IMG/VR virus record: IMGVR_UViG_3300036045_000504
Span: 1-37,059 of that record
Length of the DNA: 37,059 nt
Direction: 5' to 3' (one strand)
DNA from: a virus
The notes beneath the pieces were generated by a model. It was not told where the DNA came from, made no database searches, and worked only from the letters and a program-made list of their open reading frames with translations. The translations under genes and the position numbers were made by a program. Of the stretch, positions 1 through 5,526 are shown in pieces; position 1 is the stretch's first letter, and every line of letters begins with the position of its first letter.

Positions 1-318
1 TTACCGGCGCTCACCCGTCCACACGCCGGTAAACACTACCCGGCTGGGGTGGATACGGGTGAAGTGCCGTTCAAACGGCAGCCGCCGGCGGCGCTGCTTC
101 CAGATGGGCGGTCGTTCGATGATGCGATACAGCGCGGCTACGAGACCAGCGGCAGCACTCCGCCCGATGAGTCGAGTCAGCTCGGCTTCGGCGTCGATGA
201 TCGGCGTTATGTTGGTGCTCAGCGCGGGTGTTTGCGTGCCAATGGCCCGCGCGACGGCAAGTGTCGCTTGATAGACCGCAGTATCGAGGTTCGGATCGTA
301 GAGTTCCCGTTCCCGCAT
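1..318 (-). CDS. Hypothetical protein, 105 aa, leftward
   Basis: I do not recognise this protein. It begins MRERELYDPNL, has an Ala-rich helical middle and a basic Arg-rich stretch (KQRRRRLPFERHF, about residues 74-86) that could bind nucleic acid. Its start at 318 is supported by an AGGAG on the minus strand at 325-329, 6 bases upstream. It diverges from the DnaB-like gene with only 11 bases between the two start codons. Its TAA is the first three bases of the window, and the last bases of the window are the start codon of another minus-strand gene, so it may be the upstream member of that leftward operon if the molecule is circular. Function unknown; that it is coding is fairly likely from its start context and composition. 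Confidence 0.6.
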   Translation of the reverse strand: MRERELYDPNLDTAVYQATLAVARAIGTQTPALSTNITPIIDAEAELTRLIGRSAAAGLVAALYRIIERPPIWKQRRRRLPFERHFTRIHPSRVVFTGVWTGERR

Positions 319-329
319 GGAGTGCTCCT
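319..329. promoter_or_regulatory. Back-to-back ribosome binding sites of two divergent genes
   Basis: The 11-base gap reads GAGTGCTCCTA. Together with the last base of the flanking start codon region it holds GGAG (319-322, serving the plus gene at 330) and CTCCT (325-329, AGGAG for the minus gene at 318). The two sites form a near-palindrome. No promoter fits in the gap, so each gene must be transcribed from within or beyond its neighbour. Confidence 0.6.
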
Positions 330-1127
330 ATGGCACTGCGTACCAGCACCGGCTTTCGCGATCTCGACACCATTCTTGGGCGCATCGAGCCGCAGTCGAT
401 TTTTACGGTTGCCGGTCGGTTGCGCGACGACCGCACCAGCTTTCTCCTGACGATGGCCTACCACGTCGCGGTCTGCCAGGGTCAGCCAGTGATCTTCCTC
501 AGCCTTGAGCAGACCAAACACGAGTTGCGTCGGCACGTGGAACGGATGGATGCGTTCTACCGCACCTTGCCGCGCCGAGGCGATCGGTTTGTGCCGCTCT
601 ATCGGCATGGGTATCACGCCGACATTTTCATCAACGACTCGATCCGCACCGTCGAGTGGATCGAGCGCGCCATCCGCAACGAGATGGCCGCACTCGGCGA
701 GCCGCCCGGCCTCATCGTGATTGATAACTATCTGGCGATTGGCACCACGCTGACACTGCCGATCGACCAGGAAGCACGCCTGATCTGCCAGCGCCTCCGG
801 CAGATCGCTAATACGCTGAAGGTCTCGATTGTCACCTCGCTCCTGCTGCCGCTGGCACCGAGCTACCGACCATTGACCCTCAACGACATGGGCCACGCCG
901 AGCTGCTTGACGCCGTCTCGGACGTGGTGGCGTTTTTACACCAGCCCGATCTGTTCGACGGGAAGCAGCTTCCCGATCTTGCCGCGCCGCGCGTGGTCGA
1001 AGTGCATATCGCGAAACATCGCCACGGGCCGGTCGGGGTCGTACCGCTGCTCTACGACCCGGCGGCCCGGTTCTACTGGGATCTCCATGTCGCTGGGCCG
1101 ACGCACGCGGATGGGCCGCAGTCGTGA
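330..1127 (+). CDS. DnaB-like helicase C-terminal (RecA-fold) protein with a degenerate P-loop
   Basis: The 265-aa protein follows the DnaB C-terminal domain from end to end without the N-terminal DnaB domain. It opens with TGFRDLDTILG (DnaB: TGxxxLDxxxGG), keeps the helicase motif FLSLE (Glu60), a Walker-B-like LIVIDNY (Asp132), the motif-4-like stretch RPLTLNDMGHAELLDAVSDVV (about residues 180-200) and the arginine-finger motif KHRHGPVG (229-236; DnaB KxRxGPTG). The Walker A loop is AGRLRDDRTS (28-37), lacking the GK(T/S) lysine, so ATP hydrolysis is probably lost or unusual. Start 330 is chosen for GGAG seven bases upstream; a longer ORF from 228 would cover the divergent gene. Likely role: replication helicase paralogue, loader partner or ssDNA-binding RecA-fold protein. 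The family call is solid, the activity is inferred. Confidence 0.8.
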   Translation: MALRTSTGFRDLDTILGRIEPQSIFTVAGRLRDDRTSFLLTMAYHVAVCQGQPVIFLSLEQTKHELRRHVERMDAFYRTLPRRGDRFVPLYRHGYHADIFINDSIRTVEWIERAIRNEMAALGEPPGLIVIDNYLAIGTTLTLPIDQEARLICQRLRQIANTLKVSIVTSLLLPLAPSYRPLTLNDMGHAELLDAVSDVVAFLHQPDLFDGKQLPDLAAPRVVEVHIAKHRHGPVGVVPLLYDPAARFYWDLHVAGPTHADGPQS

Positions 1128-1371
1128 ACACGGAAACGCGCATCGCACGCGCATGCCGTGGTTCGTCCCCGGCAATCCTGGCCGGAGGTCAACGTCCTCG
1201 ATTGTCAACGTGCATCCCCGCGCCACGGCGAGAGCCGTGCAACGCTGAACCACAGCGCGGGTTTTCCGGCAATACGAAACCCACCCCGCGCGCCGGCGGG
1301 GTCCACAGCGTCAAACCGATGATGCTGGGGAAGGGTCGACCTTAGGTTATCCCCCATCCCGTGAGGTGATG
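1128..1371. other. Non-coding gap with short repeats, possible origin or leader
   Basis: I see no convincing gene in these 244 bases; a 73-codon frame from 1124 has no RBS and low-complexity content. It holds a direct repeat GTCAACGT at 1188-1195 and 1204-1211, and a GC-rich hairpin with CCCCGC at 1284-1289 and GCGGGG at 1296-1301. Lying just after the DnaB-like gene it could be part of a replication origin, but two copies of an 8-mer are weak evidence. Confidence 0.3.
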
Positions 1372-1734
1372 ATGCGCGTTGACATCACGCGAGTTCCGCT
1401 TCCGTCCGAGATGGACACAGCCGTGTTCTCGGTGCGGGTGCAGTGGTACCTCCAAACGCCTGACGAGCAGTGGTGTTGGAAGTTCTACGGTGCCCCGCCG
1501 CTGTTTGCGCCGCCGTTCGACGCACCGGATGTCCCGCCGCTCTTCACCGATGCCGACCGCCAGACTCACGCCGTGAGCGGTCTGGTCATTGACACCAACC
1601 GCACCGCCGGCGACGTGCGCCTGAGCGAGCGGTTTATTGACCAGGTGCGCCAGGCGCATCGGGATCTGCTGGCGTACTGGGCACAGGCGCAAACGTTTCA
1701 CGCACCCGCGCGCGCTGCTGAGACGTTGCCGTGA
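1372..1734 (+). CDS. Hypothetical protein, 120 aa
   Basis: I do not recognise this protein. It begins MRVDITRVPLPSEMDTAVF and alternates beta-like segments (FSVRVQWYL) with proline-rich loops (GAPPLFAPPFDAPDVPPLF), then ends in a helical tail (SERFIDQVRQAHRDLLAYW). The start region reads GTG ATG ATG; the third codon (1372) is chosen because GAGG at 1363-1366 is then 5 bases away. The last 101 bases overlap the convergent minus-strand gene at 1634-1960. Both frames look protein-like, which is unusual for so long an overlap. Confidence 0.6.
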   Translation: MRVDITRVPLPSEMDTAVFSVRVQWYLQTPDEQWCWKFYGAPPLFAPPFDAPDVPPLFTDADRQTHAVSGLVIDTNRTAGDVRLSERFIDQVRQAHRDLLAYWAQAQTFHAPARAAETLP

Positions 1735-1960
1735 GCGATGCCGCCAGCACCCGATCCACGAGCGCGCTGACCGTCGCGCCCTGCTCGGCGAGGATCTGCG
1801 GCAGCTCCTGCACGATGATCTCGCGGATGAGCGGCCGCAGCTCGGCGGCGAGTGTCTGCTGGATGGCCGGCGTGTCGCGCACGGCCTCAGCGATGAGTTG
1901 CTGGACGGCGTTCGCGGTGTTGAACATCAGCGTCCCGCGTGGTTGATCTGTCTCGCTCGT
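1634..1960 (-). CDS. Hypothetical helical protein, probable ACG start
   Basis: A 108-aa helical acidic protein (NAVQQLIAEAVRDTPAIQQ and RPLIREIIVQELPQIL are typical amphipathic helices) with a disordered Pro/Ala C-terminus. The only strong Shine-Dalgarno is AGGAG on the minus strand at 1968-1972, and seven bases on there is ACG (1958-1960) followed by AGC GAG, reading (M)SETDQPRG. No ATG, GTG or TTG lies near it. The first ATG in frame is at 1925-1927 (MFNTANAV), 33 bases further, with only a weak GGGA ahead. The gene at 2133-2495 shows the same AGGAG-7-ACG-AGC-GA arrangement, which makes an ACG start the better reading. Function unknown. Confidence 0.6.
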   Translation of the reverse strand, partial: TSETDQPRGTLMFNTANAVQQLIAEAVRDTPAIQQTLAAELRPLIREIIVQELPQILAEQGATVSALVDRVLAASLTATSQQRARVRETFAPVPSTPADPDAPGAPGQ

Positions 1961-2009
1961 GGCGGGTCTCCTTTCGATTGGTTCCGTCCCGTGCAAAGGG
2001 GTTGGAAAC

Positions 2010-2282
2010 ATGCTCACACGCGACGAGTGGCGGGCGTTCGACCGGATCTTCCACCGGCGCACCACCCAGCTCGACGGTGGCTGGTGCCCGAGCTGCCAGC
2101 AGACTGCTGGCTATACCGGCCACCGCCTGGTGTCACTCCCAGCCGTCGCCCGCGATGGCACGGCAACGCTCGTACGCCTCGCGCTGGTTCGGTGCGCGCA
2201 CTGTGCCGCGGTCACGATGGTCGATCTCGATGCCTACGACCTCGCCGGGGGCGGCTTTGATGTAGATCCGCTCCGCGACTGA
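2010..2282 (+). CDS. Small zinc-ribbon protein, 90 aa
   Basis: The protein has two CxxC knuckles, CPSC at residues 26-29 and CAHC at 62-65, with a beta-rich middle (HRLVSLPAVARDGTATLVRL) between them, so one zinc ribbon is expected. The start ATG at 2010 has AAGGGG at 1996-2001 upstream. It diverges from the minus gene starting at 1960, and its last 150 bases overlap the convergent minus gene ending at 2133. A second small protein with the same knuckle spacing is at 2584-2829. Zinc ribbons of this size are often nucleic-acid or protein adaptors; no specific role can be assigned. Confidence 0.65.
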   Translation: MLTRDEWRAFDRIFHRRTTQLDGGWCPSCQQTAGYTGHRLVSLPAVARDGTATLVRLALVRCAHCAAVTMVDLDAYDLAGGGFDVDPLRD

Positions 2283-2495
2283 GGCGTCCGACGCGACCGT
2301 GACCGCGAGTTCGCCATCGAGCGTGAGCGCCAGGCGCAGCCCGCGCAAGCCGGTGTAGCCGTAGGTCTTCACCTGGTCATCCCAGGCGAACGCCGGCGCG
2401 GGAAGCGATTGGGCGGCTTGGACAACCTCGGCGAGCAGCGCCGCCAGTTCCTCGCGCACGATGCGGCGCACGTCGGTCTCGGTCAGTTCGCTCGT
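2133..2495 (-). CDS. Hypothetical protein, 120 aa, probable ACG start
   Basis: Unrecognised. The N-terminus (M)SELTETDVRRIVREELAAL is a phage-like helix start, followed by a beta-rich part (RGLRLALTLDGELAVTV) and an acidic C-terminus. AGGAG on the minus strand at 2503-2507 is followed after seven bases by ACG at 2493-2495, then AGC GAA. The nearest conventional codon in frame is a GTG eight codons in, without its own RBS. The frame continues upstream to ATG at 2594, but that start would overlap the start of the plus gene at 2584 and lacks an RBS. The 3' end overlaps the zinc-ribbon gene 2010-2282 by 150 bases. Confidence 0.6.
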   Translation of the reverse strand, partial: TSELTETDVRRIVREELAALLAEVVQAAQSLPAPAFAWDDQVKTYGYTGLRGLRLALTLDGELAVTVASDASVAERIYIKAAPGEVVGIEIDHRDRGTVRAPNQREAYERCRAIAGDGWE

Positions 2496-2583
2496 CGGTT
2501 CGCTCCTTTCGTGGTTGTTTCCGGTCTCATCTTCTGACCTGTTCGCAGCAGGAAGGTGAGGCGCTTGGTCGGAGATTCGATAC

Positions 2584-2829
2584 ATGGCGCTCAACCCTGA
2601 TCAGCTTGCCCGGTTCCGATCCTACATGGCCGAGAAACTACCCGACTTCCGCTGCTTCGCCTGCGGTCACGACCACTTCGAGACAGGTGAAATCGTTGCG
2701 CCGCTGACGATCCTCCCGGATGGAACGGTGCCGGTTCGTGGCGACACCAACCCGGAGCTGCAAGTGCGGTGTCTGCACTGCGGTCTCATGCTCCACTTCG
2801 ACGCGCACCTGATCGGCCTGCGTTCCTAG
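2584..2829 (+). CDS. Small zinc-ribbon protein, 81 aa
   Basis: CFAC-type knuckle at residues 24-27 and CLHC at 63-66 frame a beta-rich segment (LTILPDGTVPVRGD), the same plan as the 2010-2282 protein but with different sequence. GGAG at 2571-2574 precedes the ATG by nine bases. It reads away from the minus gene starting at 2495, giving a divergent pair with an 88-base gap that could hold two promoters, though none is clear. Function unknown; probably an adaptor or nucleic-acid binding protein. Confidence 0.7.
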   Translation: MALNPDQLARFRSYMAEKLPDFRCFACGHDHFETGEIVAPLTILPDGTVPVRGDTNPELQVRCLHCGLMLHFDAHLIGLRS

Positions 2830-3018
2830 CGTGAAGCGGGCGCTGGCGGTGCCAGCGGTGAAGGTGGCGATAGACGGACCTCCTTTCGATTGTTTCCTGT
2901 CGTTCCTGAGTCGCAGCAGGGAAGCCTGTTGAGGACAAGGGGAACGGCTCTATCGGGTCTTCGGTGGTAGTTCTTGGCGGGACCACACCGAAGGCCACAA
3001 AACGCCCCTGGGGGTGCT
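2830..3018. other. Gap with an orphan minus-strand leader and RBS
   Basis: No clear gene. The minus strand at 2878-2900 has a leader (GACAGGAAACAATCGAAAGG, then AGG) nearly identical to the leaders of the ACG-start genes (1968-1988 and 2503 onward), but what follows is ATC or TAT rather than a usual start, and no frame there looks protein-like. An inverted repeat CTTCGGTG (2959-2966) / CACCGAAG (2986-2993) lies between this leader and the repressor gene. It may be a degraded third member of the minus-gene family. Confidence 0.4.
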
Positions 3019-3055
3019 TCAGCCGGTAGGCTGGGCTGCCACTCCCCAGGGGCGT
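3002..3055 (-). terminator. Probable intrinsic terminator of the repressor gene
   Basis: A perfect 12-base inverted repeat (ACGCCCCTGGGG at 3002-3013, CCCCAGGGGCGT at 3044-3055) encloses the stop codon of the repressor gene. On the minus strand the stem is followed by TTTTG, so it fits a factor-independent terminator with a short T tract. The inner loop can form a further 4-base stem (AGCC/GGCT). Confidence 0.6.
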
Positions 3056-3300
3056 GCTGTTGCCGTCGGCTCTTCACCGCGCGGCAGCGGCTCATCTACC
3101 GTGACTTCCACGAGATCGCACCAATTCACGCCAAGAACGCCTGCGATCCGCACGATAGTGCCAATCCGCACGTTCTCAGTTCGGATATTGCGCCACAGCT
3201 CATAGACAGTGTTCGTCCCCAAATCAGACCGCCGCGCGAGCTGGGCCTGATTGATGCCGCGCGCCTCCGAAAACTCCCTGACTCGCAGTCGAATGCTCAT
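3019..3300 (-). CDS. XRE/Cro-CI family helix-turn-helix repressor
   Basis: The 93-aa protein is a single small HTH domain: MSIRLRVREFSEARGINQAQLARRSDLG... with the recognition stretch GTNTVYELWRN (about residues 28-38) and the usual C-terminal helices (VRIGTIVRIAGVLGV). There is no peptidase or oligomerisation domain, so it resembles small Cro-like or short CI regulators. AGGAGG on the minus strand at 3310-3315 sets the start at 3300. It is transcribed divergently from the early operon, with a perfect palindrome over the early -35 element. The natural inference is that it controls early transcription and lysogeny, possibly also its own promoter. Confidence 0.88.
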   Translation of the reverse strand: MSIRLRVREFSEARGINQAQLARRSDLGTNTVYELWRNIRTENVRIGTIVRIAGVLGVNWCDLVEVTVDEPLPRGEEPTATARPWGVAAQPTG

Positions 3301-3330
3301 CGGTTTTAACCTCCTCTGCTGACGCTACTG

Positions 3331-3360
3331 ACTCTATCACGCTACCCTCTTTGTTGTCAA
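3331..3360 (-). promoter_or_regulatory. Probable repressor-gene promoter
   Basis: On the minus strand TTGACA (3355-3360) is followed after 18 bases by TAGAGT (3331-3336), a consensus -35 with a moderate -10. It points into the XRE gene starting at 3300. Confidence 0.5.
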
Positions 3361-3386
3361 CCCCTTTCAGTCCATCAAAAATGAAC

Positions 3387-3402
3387 GATCTGTTATCAGA
3401 TC
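3387..3402. promoter_or_regulatory. Palindrome in the switch region, possible operator
   Basis: GATCTG-TTAT-CAGATC is a perfect 6-base inverted repeat between the two divergent promoters. Its half-site differs from that of the palindrome at 3410-3435, so it may bind another regulator or be a second, weaker operator. Confidence 0.35.
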
Positions 3403-3409
3403 CGCTCTC

Positions 3410-3435
3410 AAAGTCAACCAAAAACGGTTGACTTT
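3410..3435. promoter_or_regulatory. Operator palindrome over the early promoter -35 box
   Basis: AAAGTCAACC (3410-3419) and GGTTGACTTT (3426-3435) form a perfect 10-base inverted repeat with a 6-base spacer, AAAAAC. The right arm contains the early -35 box TTGACT. A dimeric HTH protein bound here would exclude RNA polymerase, which fits the adjacent XRE gene. Confidence 0.65.
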
Positions 3436-3456
3436 TGTTTGCGTTGGCTGTATACT
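3428..3456 (+). promoter_or_regulatory. Early rightward promoter
   Basis: TTGACT (3428-3433), a 17-base spacer and TATACT (3451-3456) make a near-consensus vegetative promoter. Expected start of transcription is near 3463, about 38 bases before the first early gene at 3501. It probably drives the operon through 6690. Confidence 0.8.
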
Positions 3457-3500
3457 GTTCTCAGTCAATCGGAAACAGTAGCACACCAGGAGCACATCCA

Positions 3501-3746
3501 ATGACCGCCACCGCCCTCACCGCCCAGATGCTCACCGACACCCGCCGCACGCTCGCCAGCGCCCGCATCGACCTCGATGCGTTCCTGGCCTGCGACGGGG
3601 CGGAGCGGGCGCGGCGCTGGCGGGCGTGGTACACGGCGGCGGATCGGGCCGACCTGGTGCGCCAGATGCTGACCCGGCGCGACGGCACCTGGACGGACGG
3701 CGAGATCGTCCGGTGGGTGGCGCACTACGACGCGAAGTATCAGTAA
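3501..3746 (+). CDS. Hypothetical early protein, 81 aa
   Basis: First gene of the early operon. The predicted protein is helical and basic in the middle (DGAERARRWRAWYTAADRADLVRQML), ending in an aromatic tail (IVRWVAHYDAKYQ). I do not recognise a family. AGGAG at 3488-3492 and the ATG at 3501 fit well; upstream codons in frame lie in the promoter. As the promoter-proximal gene it would be the first expressed after derepression, a slot often used for host-takeover or regulatory proteins (inference). Confidence 0.7.
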   Translation: MTATALTAQMLTDTRRTLASARIDLDAFLACDGAERARRWRAWYTAADRADLVRQMLTRRDGTWTDGEIVRWVAHYDAKYQ

Positions 3747-3770
3747 GACATCGCAGCAAGGAGCACCGCA

Positions 3771-4262
3771 ATGGACCGCATCACCGCCGCACTCGAAGAG
3801 ATCATCACCGACATTCAGATCACCATTGACCGTCTCAGCCGGGCGCAGGGCGAGCCGGATGCCAAGGCGGAGAAGAAGTACTTCACGGCGCAGCGCAACG
3901 CCTATGTCCGGGCGCTCCGCATGCACCAGGACGGCGTGCGGGTGGTGTGGAACGGGCGGAGTGCGACGGTGGCGAGCGCGACGCGCGCTGCGGTGGTGCA
4001 TCGGCTCTGGAAGGAGGGTGGGATCTGGCGCTGCTCGTGCGAGGCCGGCACGGAAGGAATCTTCTGTCGGCATCACGCGCTGGTGGAAGGACACGAGCGC
4101 GCGGGCGAGATTGCGGATCGCGACGATGACGGCCTCGACGCTGCCGCCGCAGGCGGCGGGTCGTTCGACGATGGCGCGGTGGGCCGGCTCGACGAAGCGG
4201 ACTGGGCGAGTCTGTTTACGCGCGTCATCACGTTTGCCGAGTCGGATCATCTGGTGTGGTAG
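3771..4262 (+). CDS. SWIM-type zinc finger protein
   Basis: The 163-aa protein contains a SWIM motif CxCx(n)CxH: Cys88, Cys90, Cys99 and His101 in WRCSCEAGTEGIFCRHH. An N-terminal helical part (DRITAALEEIITDIQITIDRL) precedes it, and the C-terminus is very acidic with a Gly/Ala linker. SWIM domains bind DNA or protein and occur in helicases and transposases, and alone in small proteins. RBS AAGGAG at 3759-3764. Together with the Rad52-like gene downstream, a role in DNA transactions is plausible but not shown. Confidence 0.75.
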   Translation: MDRITAALEEIITDIQITIDRLSRAQGEPDAKAEKKYFTAQRNAYVRALRMHQDGVRVVWNGRSATVASATRAAVVHRLWKEGGIWRCSCEAGTEGIFCRHHALVEGHERAGEIADRDDDGLDAAAAGGGSFDDGAVGRLDEADWASLFTRVITFAESDHLVW

Positions 4263-4272
4263 GCAGGAAGTC

Positions 4273-4299
4273 GGGCGGCGTTCGCTGTGGACGCCGCCC
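4273..4299 (+). other. Intercistronic hairpin before an early gene
   Basis: GGGCGGCGT (4273-4281) and ACGCCGCCC (4291-4299) form a perfect 9-base stem with a 9-base loop, 11 bases before the AAGGAG of the next gene. There is no T tract, so it is not an intrinsic terminator. Similar stems precede the next three genes. Confidence 0.65.
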
Positions 4300-4319
4300 A
4301 AGCGACAAGGAGACACCCC

Positions 4320-4712
4320 ATGCGACGCATCTTCACCGAGACTCACGCATGCACCATGCCGCACGTCACGGTGCGCCAGCGGTACACGCCCATCGTGTTT
4401 CGCCACCAGCTCACCGTCCGCATCACCACCGAGGCGTACTACGAGGCCAAGCACCGCGTCCTGGTGGTGGACAGCCGCGCCGTCGCCGTGCGCTACGGAG
4501 CCGAGATCGACGATGCGCTCCCCGAGGGGATCCGCGCGGATCGGCTGCTCATCACGCACGAGACCGAGGCCGCCGCCATTCGCACCGCCGTGTGTCGCGC
4601 GGATGCCTGGCTGGAATACGTCCAGGCGCAGCTCCCGGCAGAGGATCGGCGCGACGATGCGGCCATTATCGCCGAGGCTGTGGCAACAGGGACGGTGTTT
4701 TTCGACGGGTAA
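4320..4712 (+). CDS. Hypothetical early protein, 130 aa
   Basis: Unrecognised. The N-terminal half is beta-like (MPHVTVRQRYTPIVFRHQLTVRITT), the C-terminal half helical and acidic (ADAWLEYVQAQLPAED). Start ATG at 4320 follows AAGGAGACACCCC. An in-frame ATG at 4287 is rejected because it lies inside the hairpin and has no RBS. Part of the early operon. Confidence 0.7.
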   Translation: MRRIFTETHACTMPHVTVRQRYTPIVFRHQLTVRITTEAYYEAKHRVLVVDSRAVAVRYGAEIDDALPEGIRADRLLITHETEAAAIRTAVCRADAWLEYVQAQLPAEDRRDDAAIIAEAVATGTVFFDG

Positions 4713-4722
4713 GCGGTAGACC

Positions 4723-4749
4723 GGGCGGCGGTCAGTGGGATCGCCGCCC
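4723..4749 (+). other. Intercistronic hairpin before the DUF6573 gene
   Basis: GGGCGGCG (4723-4730) and CGCCGCCC (4742-4749) pair over eight bases with an 11-base loop; CCAACACGAAAGGAG follows. The arms match those of the hairpins at 4273-4299 and 5158-5181. Confidence 0.65.
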
Positions 4750-4773
4750 CCAACACGAAAGGAGCCACCCCCA

Positions 4774-5148
4774 ATGGACGAGACCCCGATCTTCGCCTAC
4801 ACCCGCGCCGACGCCCTGCGCGACGGCACCCTGATCGACGTGACGACGACGGCGCGCGAGGCGGGCTTTGCCTGGCCCGTCGCGCTCACGGCGGCGCTGT
4901 GGAAGGACATCCAGGACATCCCGCAGCGGCTGGCGGGGATCGCCAGTGTCGAGGGCCGGCTGTGGGATGTGCTGTGGATGGGCCGGCTGGCCGCCCGGCG
5001 TCTTGGGCCGGATCAGCCGACGTGCCGGTACGAGCTGCTGATGCAGGTGGGCAGCTCGCGCAAGCACAGCTACTGGGTCAAGGCCGTTGTCGGCCCTGGC
5101 GACGATGGTGCGCCGGTCGTGACCCTGATGCAACCGAACGAGTCGTAA
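4774..5148 (+). CDS. DUF6573-like protein, 124 aa
   Basis: The N-terminus, FAYTRADALRDGTLIDV followed by AREAGFAWPVALTAALW, matches my memory of the DUF6573 family, found in phages, plasmids and bacterial genomes next to conjugation or antirestriction genes. The C-terminal half is beta-rich (CRYELLMQVGSSRKHSYWV; VVGPGDDGAPVVTLM). AAAGGAG at 4758-4764 and ATG at 4774. Molecular function of the family is unknown to me. Position in the early operon fits a modulator of host processes. Confidence 0.75.
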   Translation: MDETPIFAYTRADALRDGTLIDVTTTAREAGFAWPVALTAALWKDIQDIPQRLAGIASVEGRLWDVLWMGRLAARRLGPDQPTCRYELLMQVGSSRKHSYWVKAVVGPGDDGAPVVTLMQPNES

Positions 5149-5157
5149 ACGCAGATC

Positions 5158-5181
5158 GGGCGGCGCTTCGAAGCGCCGCCC
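5158..5181 (+). other. 24-base perfect palindrome before an early gene
   Basis: GGGCGGCGCTTC and its exact complement GAAGCGCCGCCC are contiguous at 5158-5181, followed by CCAACACGAAAGGAG. In RNA it folds into a 10-base stem with a UCGA loop. It is the most regular of the early-operon hairpins. Confidence 0.7.
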
Positions 5182-5204
5182 CCAACACGAAAGGAGACAC
5201 CCCC

Positions 5205-5444
5205 ATGCACCCTGACGATGACGACGACCTGCTCGCGCTCGCCCACGAGATCGCCGAGGCCGAAGCCCTCCCGGTCGTCGTTGCCACCGACGAGGCCGCG
5301 CTGCGGCTGCGCGCGCTGCGCGACGTGGCTGCGGCCTACGAGACGGCGCGGGTGGACGCCTGGCTGGACGCGCTGGAGCTGGCGCTCTATGCCCGGCAGT
5401 GGGACAACCGGGCGCTGTATGCGCGGCTGGCGGTGGAACGGTAG
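5205..5444 (+). CDS. Hypothetical acidic early protein, 79 aa
   Basis: Unrecognised. It begins with an aspartate run (MHPDDDDDLLALAHEIAEAEAL) and is almost entirely helical and Ala/Leu-rich. The RBS region AACACGAAAGGAGACACCCCC is nearly identical to that of the preceding gene. Highly acidic small phage proteins are sometimes DNA mimics or inhibitors; nothing here proves that. Confidence 0.65.
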   Translation: MHPDDDDDLLALAHEIAEAEALPVVVATDEAALRLRALRDVAAAYETARVDAWLDALELALYARQWDNRALYARLAVER

Positions 5445-5460
5445 GCAGCGGCGGTTGCCG

Positions 5461-5485
5461 GCGGGGGAGTTCGTACCTCCCCCGC
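5461..5485 (+). other. Intercistronic hairpin before a membrane-anchored zinc protein
   Basis: GCGGGGGAG (5461-5469) pairs perfectly with CTCCCCCGC (5477-5485) around a 7-base loop. It lies 31 bases before the AAGGAG of the next gene and has no T tract. Confidence 0.6.
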
Positions 5486-5526
5486 TGGCGGTGTGTCCCC
5501 CGGAAGAAGACAAGGAGCATTCTACC

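Noticed and set aside
1124-1345. 73-codon plus frame overlapping the DnaB-like stop
   Set aside because: No RBS of its own and a low-complexity Pro/Arg/Gly product; treated as non-coding.
2638-2871. Minus-strand gene starting at ATC behind the third leader
   Set aside because: The product is Thr/Ala/Arg-rich without clear protein character and is fully antisense to the better-supported zinc-ribbon gene 2584-2829.
3465-4559. 364-codon minus-strand frame opposite the early operon
   Set aside because: It runs through the early promoter and four plus genes with good RBSs; its translation is rich in His/Arg/Pro and shows no domain.
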